A stretch of DNA of 64,000 bases, taken from Bacteroides fragilis (lineage in GTDB: Bacteria > Bacteroidota > Bacteroidia > Bacteroidales > Bacteroidaceae). Position 1 is the stretch's first letter, and every line of letters starts with the position of its first letter. A model generated the notes under the pieces. That model did not search any database. It saw only the letters and a list, made by a program, of their open reading frames with translations, and was not told the origin of the DNA. Below are positions 46,343-56,338 of the stretch, one piece after another. The stretch lies in assembly GCF_019583405.1 (NCBI RefSeq), contig NZ_SZUU01000004.1, positions 124,001 to 188,000 of the forward strand. Reading direction: 5' to 3'. A program made the translations under genes and the position numbers.

Positions 46343-47695
46343 TCATCGGCGAATGGCGAAAGAGTCTTTCAGGTAAATTCCAATAATCAGCAGCAAAGTC
46401 AGCAGTTCGGCAAGAGGGACGGCAAGCCAAATACCTTTTATTCCCAGTATCGGAGGCAGGAGCAGGAAGCCTGTCAACATAAACAATGTTCCCCGGAAAA
46501 GGGTGATGACAGTGGCTCGCCGGGCACGTTCGATACTTTGATAATAACCGATACCAACTATGTTGAGTGCAAAGAACAGATAACTGACTGCAAAATAAGG
46601 AATTCCATCTACTGCAATGTCATACGCTTTGTAACTTTTGTCGATGAATAGTCCTACTATTTCGTGATTGAATACAAGAGTTGCGGTAAAGAATAAAATA
46701 CCACATCCCAAAGCTGTTTTCAATGCCAGTCGGATGGTACGTGCCACTCTGCCCGGATTCTGTTGCCCGAAATTGTAACTGATGATGGGTTGTGCCGATT
46801 GGGCGATGGCGTTGTATACCATAAAGATAATAGGAAAGAAGTAACACACGATGCTGAATGCTGCTACACCACTTTCTCCCAAATGGCTGATAAATACGTA
46901 ATTCCCCAAAAACATCATACTGGCTATGGATGCTTCGCTGATGAATGCCGAAGAGCCGAGCCTCACCATATAGCCGATATTGCGGAAGGTAAGCTGCATA
47001 CTTTTCCGGCTAAGTTTGATACGATAAATGCCCACGTTGCGGGAAAAACGGAGTAGATAAATAAGAGTCATCAATCCGCCGACCATAGTTCCCAAACTGG
47101 TGGCAAAGGCAGCTCCCATCATTCCCCAACCTAATTGGAAGATGAAAATATAATCGAGTACGATATTGATAATGGCTGATACGGCATTGCACATCATAGC
47201 ATAGTTGGGCGATCCGTCCAGACGGATATAAAACATGCCGGCACTCAAAAGCAGATAGAAAACGAGAAAAGGAACATACCAGTTCATGTATTCCACTACC
47301 AACGGCAGCAATCGTTCCGAACTGCCGAGTAATCGTCCTATCGGTTCTGCAAAGTAGCAGCAAAGTGCTGATAATACCAGGATCAGGAGGGATGAAAAGG
47401 CAAGTGCCTGTGTGATATTGATACTTGCCACTTTTCGTTTGCCTTGTGATAAATGGATGGACGCCACGACAGATGCACCTACTCCGAACATCAATCCGAT
47501 GCCGGTGGTGATCATAAATAGCGGGGCCGTGATATTGACTGCCGCCAAGGCGTCGCTACCAATTCCTTTACCGACAAAGATACCATCGGTAATTACAAAA
47601 ATGGCGGAAAAAACCATTCCGAGTACTGTTGGAATCAACAACTTCCTGAACAGTCTCGGGATTTCCATGTTTCCGAAATCAATACTGTCTTTCAT
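46343..47695 (-). CDS. MATE-family efflux transporter (second)
   Basis: About 450 aa from ATG 47695 (MKDSIDFGNMEIPRLFRKLLIP), twelve hydrophobic segments. First repeat: LIPTVLGMVFSAIFVITDGIFVGKGIG and FGVGASVVASIHLSQGK. Second repeat: YNAIAQSAQPIISYNFGQQNP. The upstream in-frame ATG at 47794 is excluded by the promoter box at 47722. It shares only the superfamily with the MATE protein at 40194. A Crp/Fnr regulator follows and a kinase-like gene is divergent. Drug or metabolite substrate unknown. Confidence 0.92.
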   Translation of the reverse strand: MKDSIDFGNMEIPRLFRKLLIPTVLGMVFSAIFVITDGIFVGKGIGSDALAAVNITAPLFMITTGIGLMFGVGASVVASIHLSQGKRKVASINITQALAFSSLLILVLSALCCYFAEPIGRLLGSSERLLPLVVEYMNWYVPFLVFYLLLSAGMFYIRLDGSPNYAMMCNAVSAIINIVLDYIFIFQLGWGMMGAAFATSLGTMVGGLMTLIYLLRFSRNVGIYRIKLSRKSMQLTFRNIGYMVRLGSSAFISEASIASMMFLGNYVFISHLGESGVAAFSIVCYFFPIIFMVYNAIAQSAQPIISYNFGQQNPGRVARTIRLALKTALGCGILFFTATLVFNHEIVGLFIDKSYKAYDIAVDGIPYFAVSYLFFALNIVGIGYYQSIERARRATVITLFRGTLFMLTGFLLLPPILGIKGIWLAVPLAELLTLLLIIGIYLKDSFAIRR

Positions 47696-47721
47696 AAAAT
47701 CTATGTTTTTTTTAGCGGATG

Positions 47722-47729
47722 CAAAGATA
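47722..47729 (-). promoter_or_regulatory. -7 box of second MATE gene
   Basis: TATCTTTG on the minus strand; start point near 47715 and leader about 20 nt to ATG 47695. Confidence 0.55.
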
Positions 47730-47824
47730 CGTCTATGGAAAAGAAGAAAAGTTACCAATTGATAAGAAATGCGATGTGCCGGATATTGGTACATTATTTA
47801 TTTCCTTCTTTCGGAAATAATGTG

Positions 47825-47832
47825 TATGTTTG
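47825..47832 (+). promoter_or_regulatory. -7 box of kinase-like gene
   Basis: TATGTTTG with TTTC (47801-47804) 20 bp upstream. Start point near 47839, leader about 20 nt to ATG 47859. Confidence 0.5.
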
Positions 47833-47858
47833 CTATTGAACCAATATACAAATGTACT

Positions 47859-48488
47859 ATGAACGGTAATTATGTCATCAATATCGGCCGTCAATTGGGC
47901 AGTGGCGGAAAAGAGATCGGGGAAAAACTGGCAGCCAGGTTAGGCATTGATTTTTATGATAAAGAGCTGATTAATCTGGCTTCAGAGGAGAGTGGACTTT
48001 GTCGGGAATTTTTTGAGAAAGCGGATGAAAAAGCTTCCCAAGGTATTATAGGTGGATTGTTTGGGATGCGTTTTCCTTTTATCAGTGATGGTGCTATGCC
48101 CTGTACCAATTGTCTGAGTAATGATGCTCTCTTTAAAATTCAGAGTGATGTCATCCGGCATCTTGCAGCAGAGAAATCTTGTGTATTCGTGGGGCGTTGT
48201 GCCGATTACATTTTGCGCGAACATCCCCGTTGCGCCAATATTTTCATTTCTGCTTCGCACGAAGACCGTGTGGCGCGTTTGTGCCGTATTCATGGCATTT
48301 CCGAAGAAGCTGCTGAGGAAAAAATGAATAAGGCAGATAAGAAACGCTCCGAATATTATAATTATTACAGTTATAAAACTTGGGGAGCGGCCGCAACCTA
48401 TCATCTTTGTATTGACTCTTCGGTATTGGGAATCGATGAAACGGTAAGGTTTATAGAAGAGTTTATAGTTAAAAAACTAAATTTATAA
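47859..48488 (+). CDS. Cytidylate kinase-like family protein
   Basis: P-loop nucleotide-kinase-like protein (AAA_26/Cytidylate_kin2 type), about 209 aa from ATG 47859. Walker A region: INIGRQLGSGGKEIGEKLA at the N-terminus, then FYDKELINLAS. A CVFVGRCADYIL block near residue 107-118 and the basic lid RICRIHGIS-like segment follow, and KKRSEYYNYYS is typical of this family. True CMP kinases differ in the NMP-binding region, so the substrate is unknown. The divergent neighbour is a MATE transporter. Confidence 0.88.
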   Translation: MNGNYVINIGRQLGSGGKEIGEKLAARLGIDFYDKELINLASEESGLCREFFEKADEKASQGIIGGLFGMRFPFISDGAMPCTNCLSNDALFKIQSDVIRHLAAEKSCVFVGRCADYILREHPRCANIFISASHEDRVARLCRIHGISEEAAEEKMNKADKKRSEYYNYYSYKTWGAAATYHLCIDSSVLGIDETVRFIEEFIVKKLNL

Positions 48489-48516
48489 ATCAGAATCGGG
48501 CATGCTATAATATGTT

Positions 48517-48567
48517 AATGGCCAACTACGGTGTAAATGAAAACACAGTAATTGGCCATTGCTATTT
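48517..48567. terminator. Convergent terminator
   Basis: AATGGCCAA (48517-48525) pairs with TTGGCCATT (48552-48560), followed by GCTATTTTTG. It lies between the kinase-like gene and the convergent AspT/YidE-type gene. Confidence 0.6.
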
Positions 48568-48575
48568 TTGATTTG

Positions 48576-50240
48576 TTACATCATTAACAACAAAATCATT
48601 TGTCCCGCAAGGATACGGAGAAACATAGATAGCGGATATACTGTAGAATAGCCTACTGCCGGAGCATCGCTACCGGTTGCCTGGTTGGAATATGCCAATG
48701 CGGGAGGGTCTGTATTACTACCCGCAATCAATCCCATCAACATGAAATAATTAATTTTATAATATGATCGCGCTATAATTCCGATAATCAGCAAAGGGAT
48801 AATCGTAATCAGGAAACCACAACCTACATAAAGCAGACCGTCTCCATGGATCACAGTATCCACAAAATTGGCTCCCGCTTCGATGCCCACACTGGCAAGG
48901 AAAAGAACAATACCGATTTCACGTATCATCAGGTTGGCACTTTGAGTCGTGTAGGTTACCAGATGTAATTTGTGTCCGAAACGTCCTATCAGGATAGCCA
49001 CCACCAATGGTCCGCCGGCAAGACCGAGTTTTACCGGAGTCGGCATACCCGGGAATGCAATGGGAAGGCTACCGCAAAGGATACCCAGGAAAATACCTAC
49101 GAACAATGTGATAATGTTCGGTTCGTTGAGGCGCTTCAGTGAATTTCCCAGTACACTGGCTACTCGTTCTACAGCATCTTCGGAGCCTACCACCATGACA
49201 CGGTCACCTACCTGAAGTACCAGGTTCGGGTTGGCAAAAAGATCGACACCCGAACGGTTAACACGCGTGATGTTGACATTGTACATGCTGCGGAAGTTCA
49301 ACATACCAAGTTTCTTTCCATTAATTTCCGGTTTGGTTACCAAAATACGACGTGATACCATCGGCATGTCTTGCTTTTCCCAGTCTACTTGCACTTCACG
49401 TCCGATAAAGGCTACAATGGCATCTGAGTCTTCTTCTGAACAGACCACAAATAATTGGTCGTTCTGTTCCAGAATAGTACTGTGATTCGGAATGCTGACA
49501 TGTCCGTCTTTACGGATGCGTGAACAAACAAACGGACGTCCGAGGAAGCTGCTGATTGTGCCCAGAGTTTTTCCGTAGATGGCTTCATTATGCACTTCCA
49601 GGCTCATCAGGTGTGGTTTGTGGTGTGTACCGTCAGTTTCTTGATTCCAGTTTTCTTCTTCTTTGGCGAAGTTGATACGGAAGATGTAGCGGACAGCAAT
49701 GATGGAGCCTATAATACCCACTACTCCTAACGGATAAGCACAGGCATAGCCTAATGCGATCTGTGGCCCGGAGTAGCTCAATTGATTCAGTGCTTCTTGT
49801 GCGGCACCGAGCCCCGGGGTGTTTGTGACTGCGCCGTATAGGATACCCACCATCATAGGGAGCTCGATTCTGCCTCCCAGAATGAAATAAAGTGCCATTG
49901 CTACAGCGATGTTTAAGACTACAATTCCTACAGCCAGCATGTTCAGGGTCATTCCGCCTTTCTTGAATGAAGAAAAGAAAGAAGGCCCCACTTGGAGACC
50001 GATACAGAATACGAACAATATCAATCCGAATTCACGGATGAAATGTAGGATATGGGTATCGCCTGTGAAGCCAAAATGTCCCATTAGGATGCCGGCAAAC
50101 AAAACAAAGGTAACCCCTAAAGAGACTCCGAAAATCTTGATCTTTCCCAAATAGACACCTGCTGCCACTACGAAAGCGTAGAGGAAGACGATGTGGGCTA
50201 CGGAGCTGGGGTTCCATAATAAATCTTGTAACCAATCCAT
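48576..50240 (-). CDS. AspT/YidE-type transporter with RCK_C domains
   Basis: Inner-membrane putative antiporter of the AspT/YidE/YbjL family, 554 aa. Two five-helix membrane halves (about 1-190 and 385-554) enclose two TrkA-C (RCK_C) regulatory domains at about 205-290 and 300-375 ([15 protein letters not shown] and [15 protein letters not shown]). The repeated [18 protein letters not shown] and [17 protein letters not shown] are the family duplication. E. coli homologues are poorly characterised; aspartate:alanine exchange is known for AspT only. A full promoter is present upstream. Confidence 0.9.
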   Translation of the reverse strand: MDWLQDLLWNPSSVAHIVFLYAFVVAAGVYLGKIKIFGVSLGVTFVLFAGILMGHFGFTGDTHILHFIREFGLILFVFCIGLQVGPSFFSSFKKGGMTLNMLAVGIVVLNIAVAMALYFILGGRIELPMMVGILYGAVTNTPGLGAAQEALNQLSYSGPQIALGYACAYPLGVVGIIGSIIAVRYIFRINFAKEEENWNQETDGTHHKPHLMSLEVHNEAIYGKTLGTISSFLGRPFVCSRIRKDGHVSIPNHSTILEQNDQLFVVCSEEDSDAIVAFIGREVQVDWEKQDMPMVSRRILVTKPEINGKKLGMLNFRSMYNVNITRVNRSGVDLFANPNLVLQVGDRVMVVGSEDAVERVASVLGNSLKRLNEPNIITLFVGIFLGILCGSLPIAFPGMPTPVKLGLAGGPLVVAILIGRFGHKLHLVTYTTQSANLMIREIGIVLFLASVGIEAGANFVDTVIHGDGLLYVGCGFLITIIPLLIIGIIARSYYKINYFMLMGLIAGSNTDPPALAYSNQATGSDAPAVGYSTVYPLSMFLRILAGQMILLLMM

Positions 50241-50274
50241 AATATAGTAGTTTATAATTTTTTGTAAACGGGTG

Positions 50275-50306
50275 CAAAATTAGCTATAACCTCGGAGGTA
50301 ATCAAA
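50275..50306 (-). promoter_or_regulatory. Promoter of AspT/YidE-type gene
   Basis: On the minus strand TTTG (50303-50306), 20 bp, TAATTTTG (50275-50282). Start point near 50268 and leader about 28 nt. Confidence 0.7.
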
Positions 50307-50396
50307 TATTTGCCTGCCTTTTATTTTAGGAAAGCATGGGGGCAGTGGGTAGTGCGAATTTTCCCTAAAAAAAGCGTAGGGTTTAGACTATTTCAG

Positions 50397-50404
50397 TATA
50401 TTTG
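50397..50404 (+). promoter_or_regulatory. -7 box of mutAB promoter
   Basis: TATATTTG; leader about 80 nt to ATG 50489 and AT-rich just before the start. No riboswitch-sized structured leader is present. Confidence 0.45.
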
Positions 50405-50488
50405 CAAGTCGCAATCTTACATTTTGATAAAGGATTCAGAGAAATAAATTGAGATAACAATCTTATTTTAATTTTAAATAAATAAACT

Positions 50489-52387
50489 ATGGCAGACAGT
50501 AAAGAAAAACTCTTCTCAGATTTTTCTCCTGTTTCCACCGAGAAGTGGATGGAGAAGGTCACAGCCGACCTGAAAGGAGCTGATTTTGAGAAGAAACTCG
50601 TTTGGAAGACAAACGAAGGATTCAAGGTAAAACCTTTCTACCGGATGGAAGACCTGGAAGGACTGAAAACAACCGATGCGCTTCCCGGAGAATTCCCTTA
50701 TTTAAGAGGTACAAAGAAGAACAGTAATGAGTGGTTGGTTCGCCAGGAGATTAAGGTGGAATGTCCGAAGGAAGCCAACGCCAAGGCTCTGGATATTCTG
50801 AATAAAGGTATCGATTCTCTTTCTTTCCATGTGAAGGCTAAGGAACTCAATGCGGAATACATTGAGACTTTGTTGAACGATATTTGTGCAGAATGTGTTG
50901 AGTTGAATTTTTCTACTTGTCAGGGGCACGTGGTAGAACTGGCTGATTTGCTGGTAGCTTATTTTCAAAAGAAAGACTATGATTTGACAAAGCTGCAAGG
51001 CTCTATCAATTACGATTTCTTCAATAAAATGCTGACAAAAGGCAAAGAGAAAGGGGATATGGTACAAACAGCCAAAGCGCTGATCGAAGCTACTGCCCAA
51101 TTGCCTAAATACCGTGTACTGAATGTGAATGCCCTGACACTGAACAATGCAGGTGCTTATATTTCTCAGGAATTGGGATATGCATTGGCATGGGGTAATG
51201 AATATATGAGTCAGTTGACCGAAGCTGAACTTCCTGCTGCCATCGTAGCAAAAAAGATTAAGTTTAATTTCGGTATCAGTTCTAATTACTTCCTTGAAAT
51301 TGCAAAGTTCCGTGCTGCCCGTATGTTATGGGCTAACATAGTGGCTTCTTACAACCCGAAATGTCTGCGTGATTGCGAAAATAAAGGACCCAACGGAGAA
51401 TGCCGTTGCGCTGCTAAAATGAAGGTACATGCTGAAACATCTACTTTTAATCTGACTCTGTTTGATGCTCATGTAAACTTGCTTCGTACACAAACTGAGG
51501 CAATGTCGGCTGCTCTGGGTGGTGTAGATTCAATGACGGTGGTTCCTTTTGACAAGACCTATGAAACTCCGGATGAGTTTTCCGAACGTCTGGCCCGTAA
51601 CCAGCAACTGCTGTTGAAAGAAGAATCACATTTTGATAAAGTAATTGACCCGGCTGCCGGTTCTTACTACATTGAAAATCTGACAGTCTCTATTGCTAAG
51701 CAGGCATGGGAAACCTTCCTTGCCATTGAAGAAGAAGGAGGCTTCTATGCAGCATTGAAAGCCGGTACTGTTCAGGCTGCTGTGAATGAAAGCAATAAAG
51801 CACGCCATAAAGCTGTGGCTCAGCGTCGCGAGATCCTGCTGGGTACTAACCAGTTCCCAAATTTCAATGAAAAAGCGGGCGATAAGAAGCCGGTAGAAGC
51901 CACATGCTGTTGTGGTGGACACGATACTTGTGAAAAAGATGTTACTACATTGAACTTCGATCGTGCGGCAAGTCAATTTGAGGCGTTGCGTCTTGAAACC
52001 GAAGCCAGTGGAAAACGTCCGAAAGCATTTATGCTGACGATCGGTAATCTGGCTATGCGCCAGGCACGCGCACAATACTCTTGTAATTTCCTGGCTTGTG
52101 CCGGATATGAGGTGGTTGATAATCTTGGTTTTGAAACGGTTGAAGCAGGCGTAGAAGCTGCGATGGCTGCAAAAGCCGATATTGTGGTGCTTTGTTCAAG
52201 CGATGATGAGTATGCACAATACGCTGTTCCGGCTTTCCAGGCTTTGAATGGCCGCGCCATGTTCATCGTTGCCGGAAATCCGGAATGCGCCGAAGAACTG
52301 AAAGCAGCCGGTATTGAGAACTTCATCCATGTACGTGTAAATGTCCTGGAGACACTTAAAGAGTTCAACGCTAAATTATTGAAGTAA
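50489..52387 (+). CDS. mutA: Methylmalonyl-CoA mutase small (beta) subunit
   Basis: Non-catalytic partner of the B12-dependent mutase that interconverts succinyl-CoA and (R)-methylmalonyl-CoA on the route to propionate; 632 aa. A TIM-barrel-like N-terminal part (about 60-455, [21 protein letters not shown]) leads to a degenerate B12-binding domain (about 490-632) that lacks the DXHXXG cobalamin-ligand motif, as expected for this subunit. Two cysteine-rich inserts stand out: [16 protein letters not shown] near 290-307 and CCCGGHDTC near 473-481. mutB follows 1 bp after the stop. Confidence 0.95.
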   Translation: MADSKEKLFSDFSPVSTEKWMEKVTADLKGADFEKKLVWKTNEGFKVKPFYRMEDLEGLKTTDALPGEFPYLRGTKKNSNEWLVRQEIKVECPKEANAKALDILNKGIDSLSFHVKAKELNAEYIETLLNDICAECVELNFSTCQGHVVELADLLVAYFQKKDYDLTKLQGSINYDFFNKMLTKGKEKGDMVQTAKALIEATAQLPKYRVLNVNALTLNNAGAYISQELGYALAWGNEYMSQLTEAELPAAIVAKKIKFNFGISSNYFLEIAKFRAARMLWANIVASYNPKCLRDCENKGPNGECRCAAKMKVHAETSTFNLTLFDAHVNLLRTQTEAMSAALGGVDSMTVVPFDKTYETPDEFSERLARNQQLLLKEESHFDKVIDPAAGSYYIENLTVSIAKQAWETFLAIEEEGGFYAALKAGTVQAAVNESNKARHKAVAQRREILLGTNQFPNFNEKAGDKKPVEATCCCGGHDTCEKDVTTLNFDRAASQFEALRLETEASGKRPKAFMLTIGNLAMRQARAQYSCNFLACAGYEVVDNLGFETVEAGVEAAMAAKADIVVLCSSDDEYAQYAVPAFQALNGRAMFIVAGNPECAEELKAAGIENFIHVRVNVLETLKEFNAKLLK

Positions 52388-52388
52388 G

Positions 52389-54536
52389 ATGAGAAAAGAT
52401 TTTAAAAACTTAGATATCTACGCAGCATTCCAGCCCGCTAATGGTGCAGAATGGCAAAAGGCTAACGGAATCGAGGCCAACTGGAAGACTCCGGAACACA
52501 TCTGCGTAAAGCCTGTTTACACAAAAGAAGACCTTGAAGGAATGGAACATCTGGACTATGCTGCCGGTCTTCCTCCTTATTTGCGTGGTCCGTATTCGGT
52601 GATGTATACCCTTCGTCCATGGACTATCCGCCAGTATGCAGGATTCTCTACAGCTGAAGAGTCGAATGCTTTCTATCGTCGTAACTTAGCTTCCGGACAG
52701 AAAGGGCTGTCGGTTGCTTTTGACTTGGCTACACACCGCGGTTATGACCCTGACCATGAACGTGTGGTAGGTGACGTTGGTAAGGCCGGCGTGTCTATCT
52801 GTTCGCTTGAAAATATGAAGGTCTTGTTTGATGGCATTCCTTTGAACAAGATGTCTGTATCTATGACAATGAATGGTGCCGTACTTCCGATTATGGCATT
52901 TTATATCAATGCCGGATTAGAACAGGGAGCCAAACTGGAAGAGATGGCCGGAACGATCCAGAATGATATTCTGAAAGAATTTATGGTGCGTAATACCTAT
53001 ATTTATCCGCCTGCATTCTCTATGAAGATCATCTCTGATATTTTTGAATATACTTCACAGAAGATGCCGAAATTCAACTCTATCTCCATTTCTGGTTATC
53101 ACATGCAGGAAGCAGGTGCCACAGCTGATATTGAGTTGGCTTATACGTTGGCTGATGGTCTGGAGTATCTTCGTGCCGGTGTTGCTGCAGGTATCGATAT
53201 CGATGCTTTTGCTCCGCGCCTCTCTTTCTTCTGGGCTATCGGAACAAACCATTTTATGGAAATTGCCAAAATGCGTGCTGCACGTATGTTATGGGCAAAG
53301 ATCGTGAAACAGTTTAATCCGAAGAATCCGAAGTCGCTTGCATTGCGTACTCACTCGCAGACTTCCGGTTGGTCATTGACTGAGCAAGATCCGTTTAACA
53401 ATGTAGGACGTACTTGTATCGAGGCTATGGCTGCTGCGCTGGGACATACTCAGTCGTTGCACACCAATGCGCTTGATGAAGCTATTGCTTTGCCGACAGA
53501 CTTTTCTGCCCGTATTGCCCGTAATACTCAGATTTATATTCAGGAAGAAACTTATATTTGCAAGAACGTAGATCCATGGGGTGGTTCTTACTATGTAGAG
53601 TCATTAACTAATGAACTGGCTCACAGTGCTTGGGAACATATTCAGGAAATTGAGAAGTTGGGTGGTATGGCGAAAGCTATCGAAACCGGTATTCCGAAGA
53701 TGCGTATTGAAGAGGCTGCTGCCCGGGCACAAGCTCGTATCGACAGTGGTTCACAGACTATCGTCGGTGTAAATAAGTATCGTCTTGAGAAAGAAGACCC
53801 GATTGATATTCTTGAAGTTGACAATACCGCTGTTCGTAAAGAGCAGATTGAGAACCTGAAGCGTTTGAAAGAAGGCCGTAACCAAGCTGAGGTGGACAAA
53901 GCATTGGCTGCCATTACCGAATGTGTCAAAACCGGTAAGGGCAATTTACTTGAGTTAGCTGTAGAAGCTGCTCATGTTCGTGCAACATTGGGTGAAATCT
54001 CGTATGCTTGCGAACAAGTAGTAGGACGTTATAAAGCAATAATTAGAACTATATCAGGCGTGTATTCATCAGAAAGCAAAGGCGACGCTGACTTTAAGCG
54101 TGCTTGCGAACTCACTGAGAAGTTTGCAAAGAAAGAGGGACGTCAACCTCGTATTATGGTTGCAAAGATGGGCCAGGACGGTCACGATCGTGGTGCCAAG
54201 GTAGTAGCTACCGGTTATGCCGACTGTGGTTTCGACGTGGATATGGGACCGTTGTTCCAGACTCCTGCGGAAGCAGCTCGTGAAGCGGTAGAGAATGATG
54301 TTCACGTAGTCGGAGTTTCTTCGTTGGCTGCAGGGCACAAGACATTGGTTCCGCAGATTATTGAAGAATTGAAGAAGTTGGGACGTGAAGATATCGTAGT
54401 AATAGCCGGTGGTGTAATTCCTGCCCAGGATTATGACTTCTTGTATAAGGCCGGTGTAGCTGCGATCTTTGGTCCGGGTACTCCGGTGGCTAAGGCTGCT
54501 TGTCAGATTCTGGAAATCCTGATGGATGAAGAATAA
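52389..54536 (+). CDS. mutB: Methylmalonyl-CoA mutase large (alpha) subunit
   Basis: Catalytic adenosylcobalamin-dependent subunit, 715 aa. The N-terminal TIM barrel binds CoA ([18 protein letters not shown] near residues 76-93, the family signature). The C-terminal B12 domain (about 580-715) has [19 protein letters not shown], with His as the lower axial cobalt ligand in DXHXXG. It forms a tight operon with mutA and drives the methylmalonyl-CoA step of propionate formation. The hairpin after the stop belongs to an IS1182-like remnant. Confidence 0.98.
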   Translation: MRKDFKNLDIYAAFQPANGAEWQKANGIEANWKTPEHICVKPVYTKEDLEGMEHLDYAAGLPPYLRGPYSVMYTLRPWTIRQYAGFSTAEESNAFYRRNLASGQKGLSVAFDLATHRGYDPDHERVVGDVGKAGVSICSLENMKVLFDGIPLNKMSVSMTMNGAVLPIMAFYINAGLEQGAKLEEMAGTIQNDILKEFMVRNTYIYPPAFSMKIISDIFEYTSQKMPKFNSISISGYHMQEAGATADIELAYTLADGLEYLRAGVAAGIDIDAFAPRLSFFWAIGTNHFMEIAKMRAARMLWAKIVKQFNPKNPKSLALRTHSQTSGWSLTEQDPFNNVGRTCIEAMAAALGHTQSLHTNALDEAIALPTDFSARIARNTQIYIQEETYICKNVDPWGGSYYVESLTNELAHSAWEHIQEIEKLGGMAKAIETGIPKMRIEEAAARAQARIDSGSQTIVGVNKYRLEKEDPIDILEVDNTAVRKEQIENLKRLKEGRNQAEVDKALAAITECVKTGKGNLLELAVEAAHVRATLGEISYACEQVVGRYKAIIRTISGVYSSESKGDADFKRACELTEKFAKKEGRQPRIMVAKMGQDGHDRGAKVVATGYADCGFDVDMGPLFQTPAEAAREAVENDVHVVGVSSLAAGHKTLVPQIIEELKKLGREDIVVIAGGVIPAQDYDFLYKAGVAAIFGPGTPVAKAACQILEILMDEE

Positions 54537-54566
54537 AAAAACAGTCTTTGAGAAATGATAAACGAA

Positions 54567-54861
54567 GAGGTTGTGTCAAAACGTTGGCACAACCTTTTTT
54601 TATTGATGGAATACGACAATCACCTTGATGTCCTTGGAGAACGTAACTCCTATTCCAAGACCGATCCCGGTGCCACATTCATGCGCATGAAAGAAGACAC
54701 CATGAAGAACGGGCAGAACAAGCCCGGGTATAATTTACAAATAGGTACTGGATAGCAACTTGTTACCAAATGAATGAGAAAAAAGCGGCATAGCCAAAAG
54801 AAAAGATAGCAGGACTGTAAAACGTAAAAAAAAGGTTGTGCTGGCATTTTGACACACCCCC
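54567..54861. mobile_element. IS1182-family remnant (internal deletion) with inverted-repeat ends
   Basis: About 295 bp. The left end GAGGTTGTGTCAAAACG (54567-54583) and the right end, whose complement reads GGGGGTGTGTCAAAATG, are inverted copies. Between them the plus strand encodes [18 protein letters not shown] and [18 protein letters not shown], recognisable as the middle of an IS1182-type transposase and matching a different subgroup from the IS at 34 kb. Most of the transposase is missing. No target duplication is obvious. Confidence 0.7.
54568..54602 (+). terminator. mutAB terminator formed by the IS remnant end
   Basis: Perfect arms AGGTTGTG (54568-54575) and CACAACCT (54588-54595) followed by seven T. 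It sits 32 bp after the mutB stop. Confidence 0.75.
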
Positions 54862-54929
54862 GTTTTTTTGTACTTACTATGGTACTATAAATATTTTGTG
54901 TAAATAGAAATAGAATTTAGTGTGATAGC

Positions 54930-56121
54930 TTATTTGTCAGCAATTATAAAAGGACTTGCTGCAACAAATTCCCCCTTTTTATGGATAATGTAAGTCCTCG
55001 GTTCTGATAGGGTAATTGGTTTCAGACCGTCTATTTGTATTTCCGTCGGCTGATAAATGCTTACGTAACATAAATCTTTGATAACAACCGCTTGTGCAGC
55101 TTCGTCATTGCGTATAATGTGAATAGATTTGCTATTAAAGCTACGGACTTTCTGTTGTGTCGTGGCAGGAAGTATCAGATAAATATATGATGCAGGCATG
55201 TTCTGACAGTGTTTGAGATAAATGGAAAACATCTTGCTTTTTAATGTCTCAGGCTTGTACATTCCCATAAAATCTTTCCATTGCCCTTCTTTTTCTTCGG
55301 TTATGACGATGCAGGTGTCTGCCTGCAAGATGATGTATCCGGTGTTGTCATGGAAGAATCGCTTGTGGTCTTTCAACCATACTTTGCCTTTACTGAACCG
55401 CTGGTCGATGGAGGTGATGATTTCCTGTGCTTTCCGCGTTAGTTCCCAGTCATTCTGTAATCAGGCTCTGATGAGTACATTGCCTGCCAGCCAAACTTTG
55501 TTTTGTCCGGTCATGCTGAAAGCTGCTTTTTCCATTACTTTGATTGCTTGCTGCTTTTCCAGTTTGTTTATTTCCTGTTCGAAGAGCAAGAATGCCGGTC
55601 CGAGGGTGCGTGGTACGCCTATTGGGTTGTACCACCAGTTCTTGCACACCAATCCTTGGTGAACCAGAAGTTCATTGTTTGGTGGATGGCATCTGTCAGG
55701 CGTGTTTTTTCGGAAGGCTGAAGTTTCTGTTGTTCTCGGTAATAGTATTTGGTGAGTTTCAGTATTTGTTCCGCATGTATTTTGGGTTCCCAGCCGGAAC
55801 GTTTGGTGTCGTCATAGTTGATGTCCTGCCATGAGCCGTCTGAGCGTAGAGTGCTTATCAACTGTTTTATCTCTTTGGAGGAAATGGATAGAACTGTTGT
55901 AGTTCGATGATATTTTGGTCGGACACTTCCTTTTCGGGGGGAATGGTTGACAATTGTTTGAGGAGTGATTCTTTGTTTGGGTCGCCTCCGATAGTGATGT
56001 CAATATAGTTCTTCTTGATGATGTGGATAGAGTCATTATAGGTTTTCTGCCCATTGACTGATGAGTAGCTTATTAGGTAACAAAGCACAGGTAAGTATAA
56101 GTTGTGGATAATGTTTTTCAT
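54930..56121 (-). pseudogene. Decayed polysaccharide lyase family 8 gene
   Basis: Remains of a secreted chondroitinase/hyaluronate-lyase-like enzyme. The 5' end encodes a signal peptide (MKNIIHNLYLPVLCYLI, from 56121). The alpha/alpha-toroid domain follows in broken frames: STLRSDGSWQDINYDDTK, AIHQTMNFWFTKD, then NWWYNPIGVPRTLGPAFLLF. Defects: a frameshift near 55880, a one-base deletion near 55650, an in-frame TGA at 55461-55463, and a large internal deletion after about 55420 that removes the catalytic and central beta domains. The C-terminal HDNTGYIILQADTC part is open (54930-55376). Total coding left is about 390 codons, against 650 or more normally. Confidence 0.85.
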
Positions 56122-56338
56122 ATTCTGTATGAAATAACTTTCCAAATGCAAAGAAAGATATAAAAAATGGAATCTGAGAAATTATTTTGATTTTCTTTCT
56201 ATAACCATGTCTGTTCTCTTTTCTCAATCAACTATTGTTTTCAAACATTCCTCAAGAAGAATATAAAAAGACTTAAAGCAGTAAGGGTTGGGTTGTTTTT
56301 TTGTGTCATAGGTTATGTGAACATATAAATGCAGACTT

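Larger units (their letters stand above)
54537..54929. other. 393-bp gap: IS remnant plus spacer
   Basis: Occupied mainly by the IS1182 remnant (54567-54861). The last 70 bp before the pseudogene are AT-rich without features. Confidence 0.6.
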
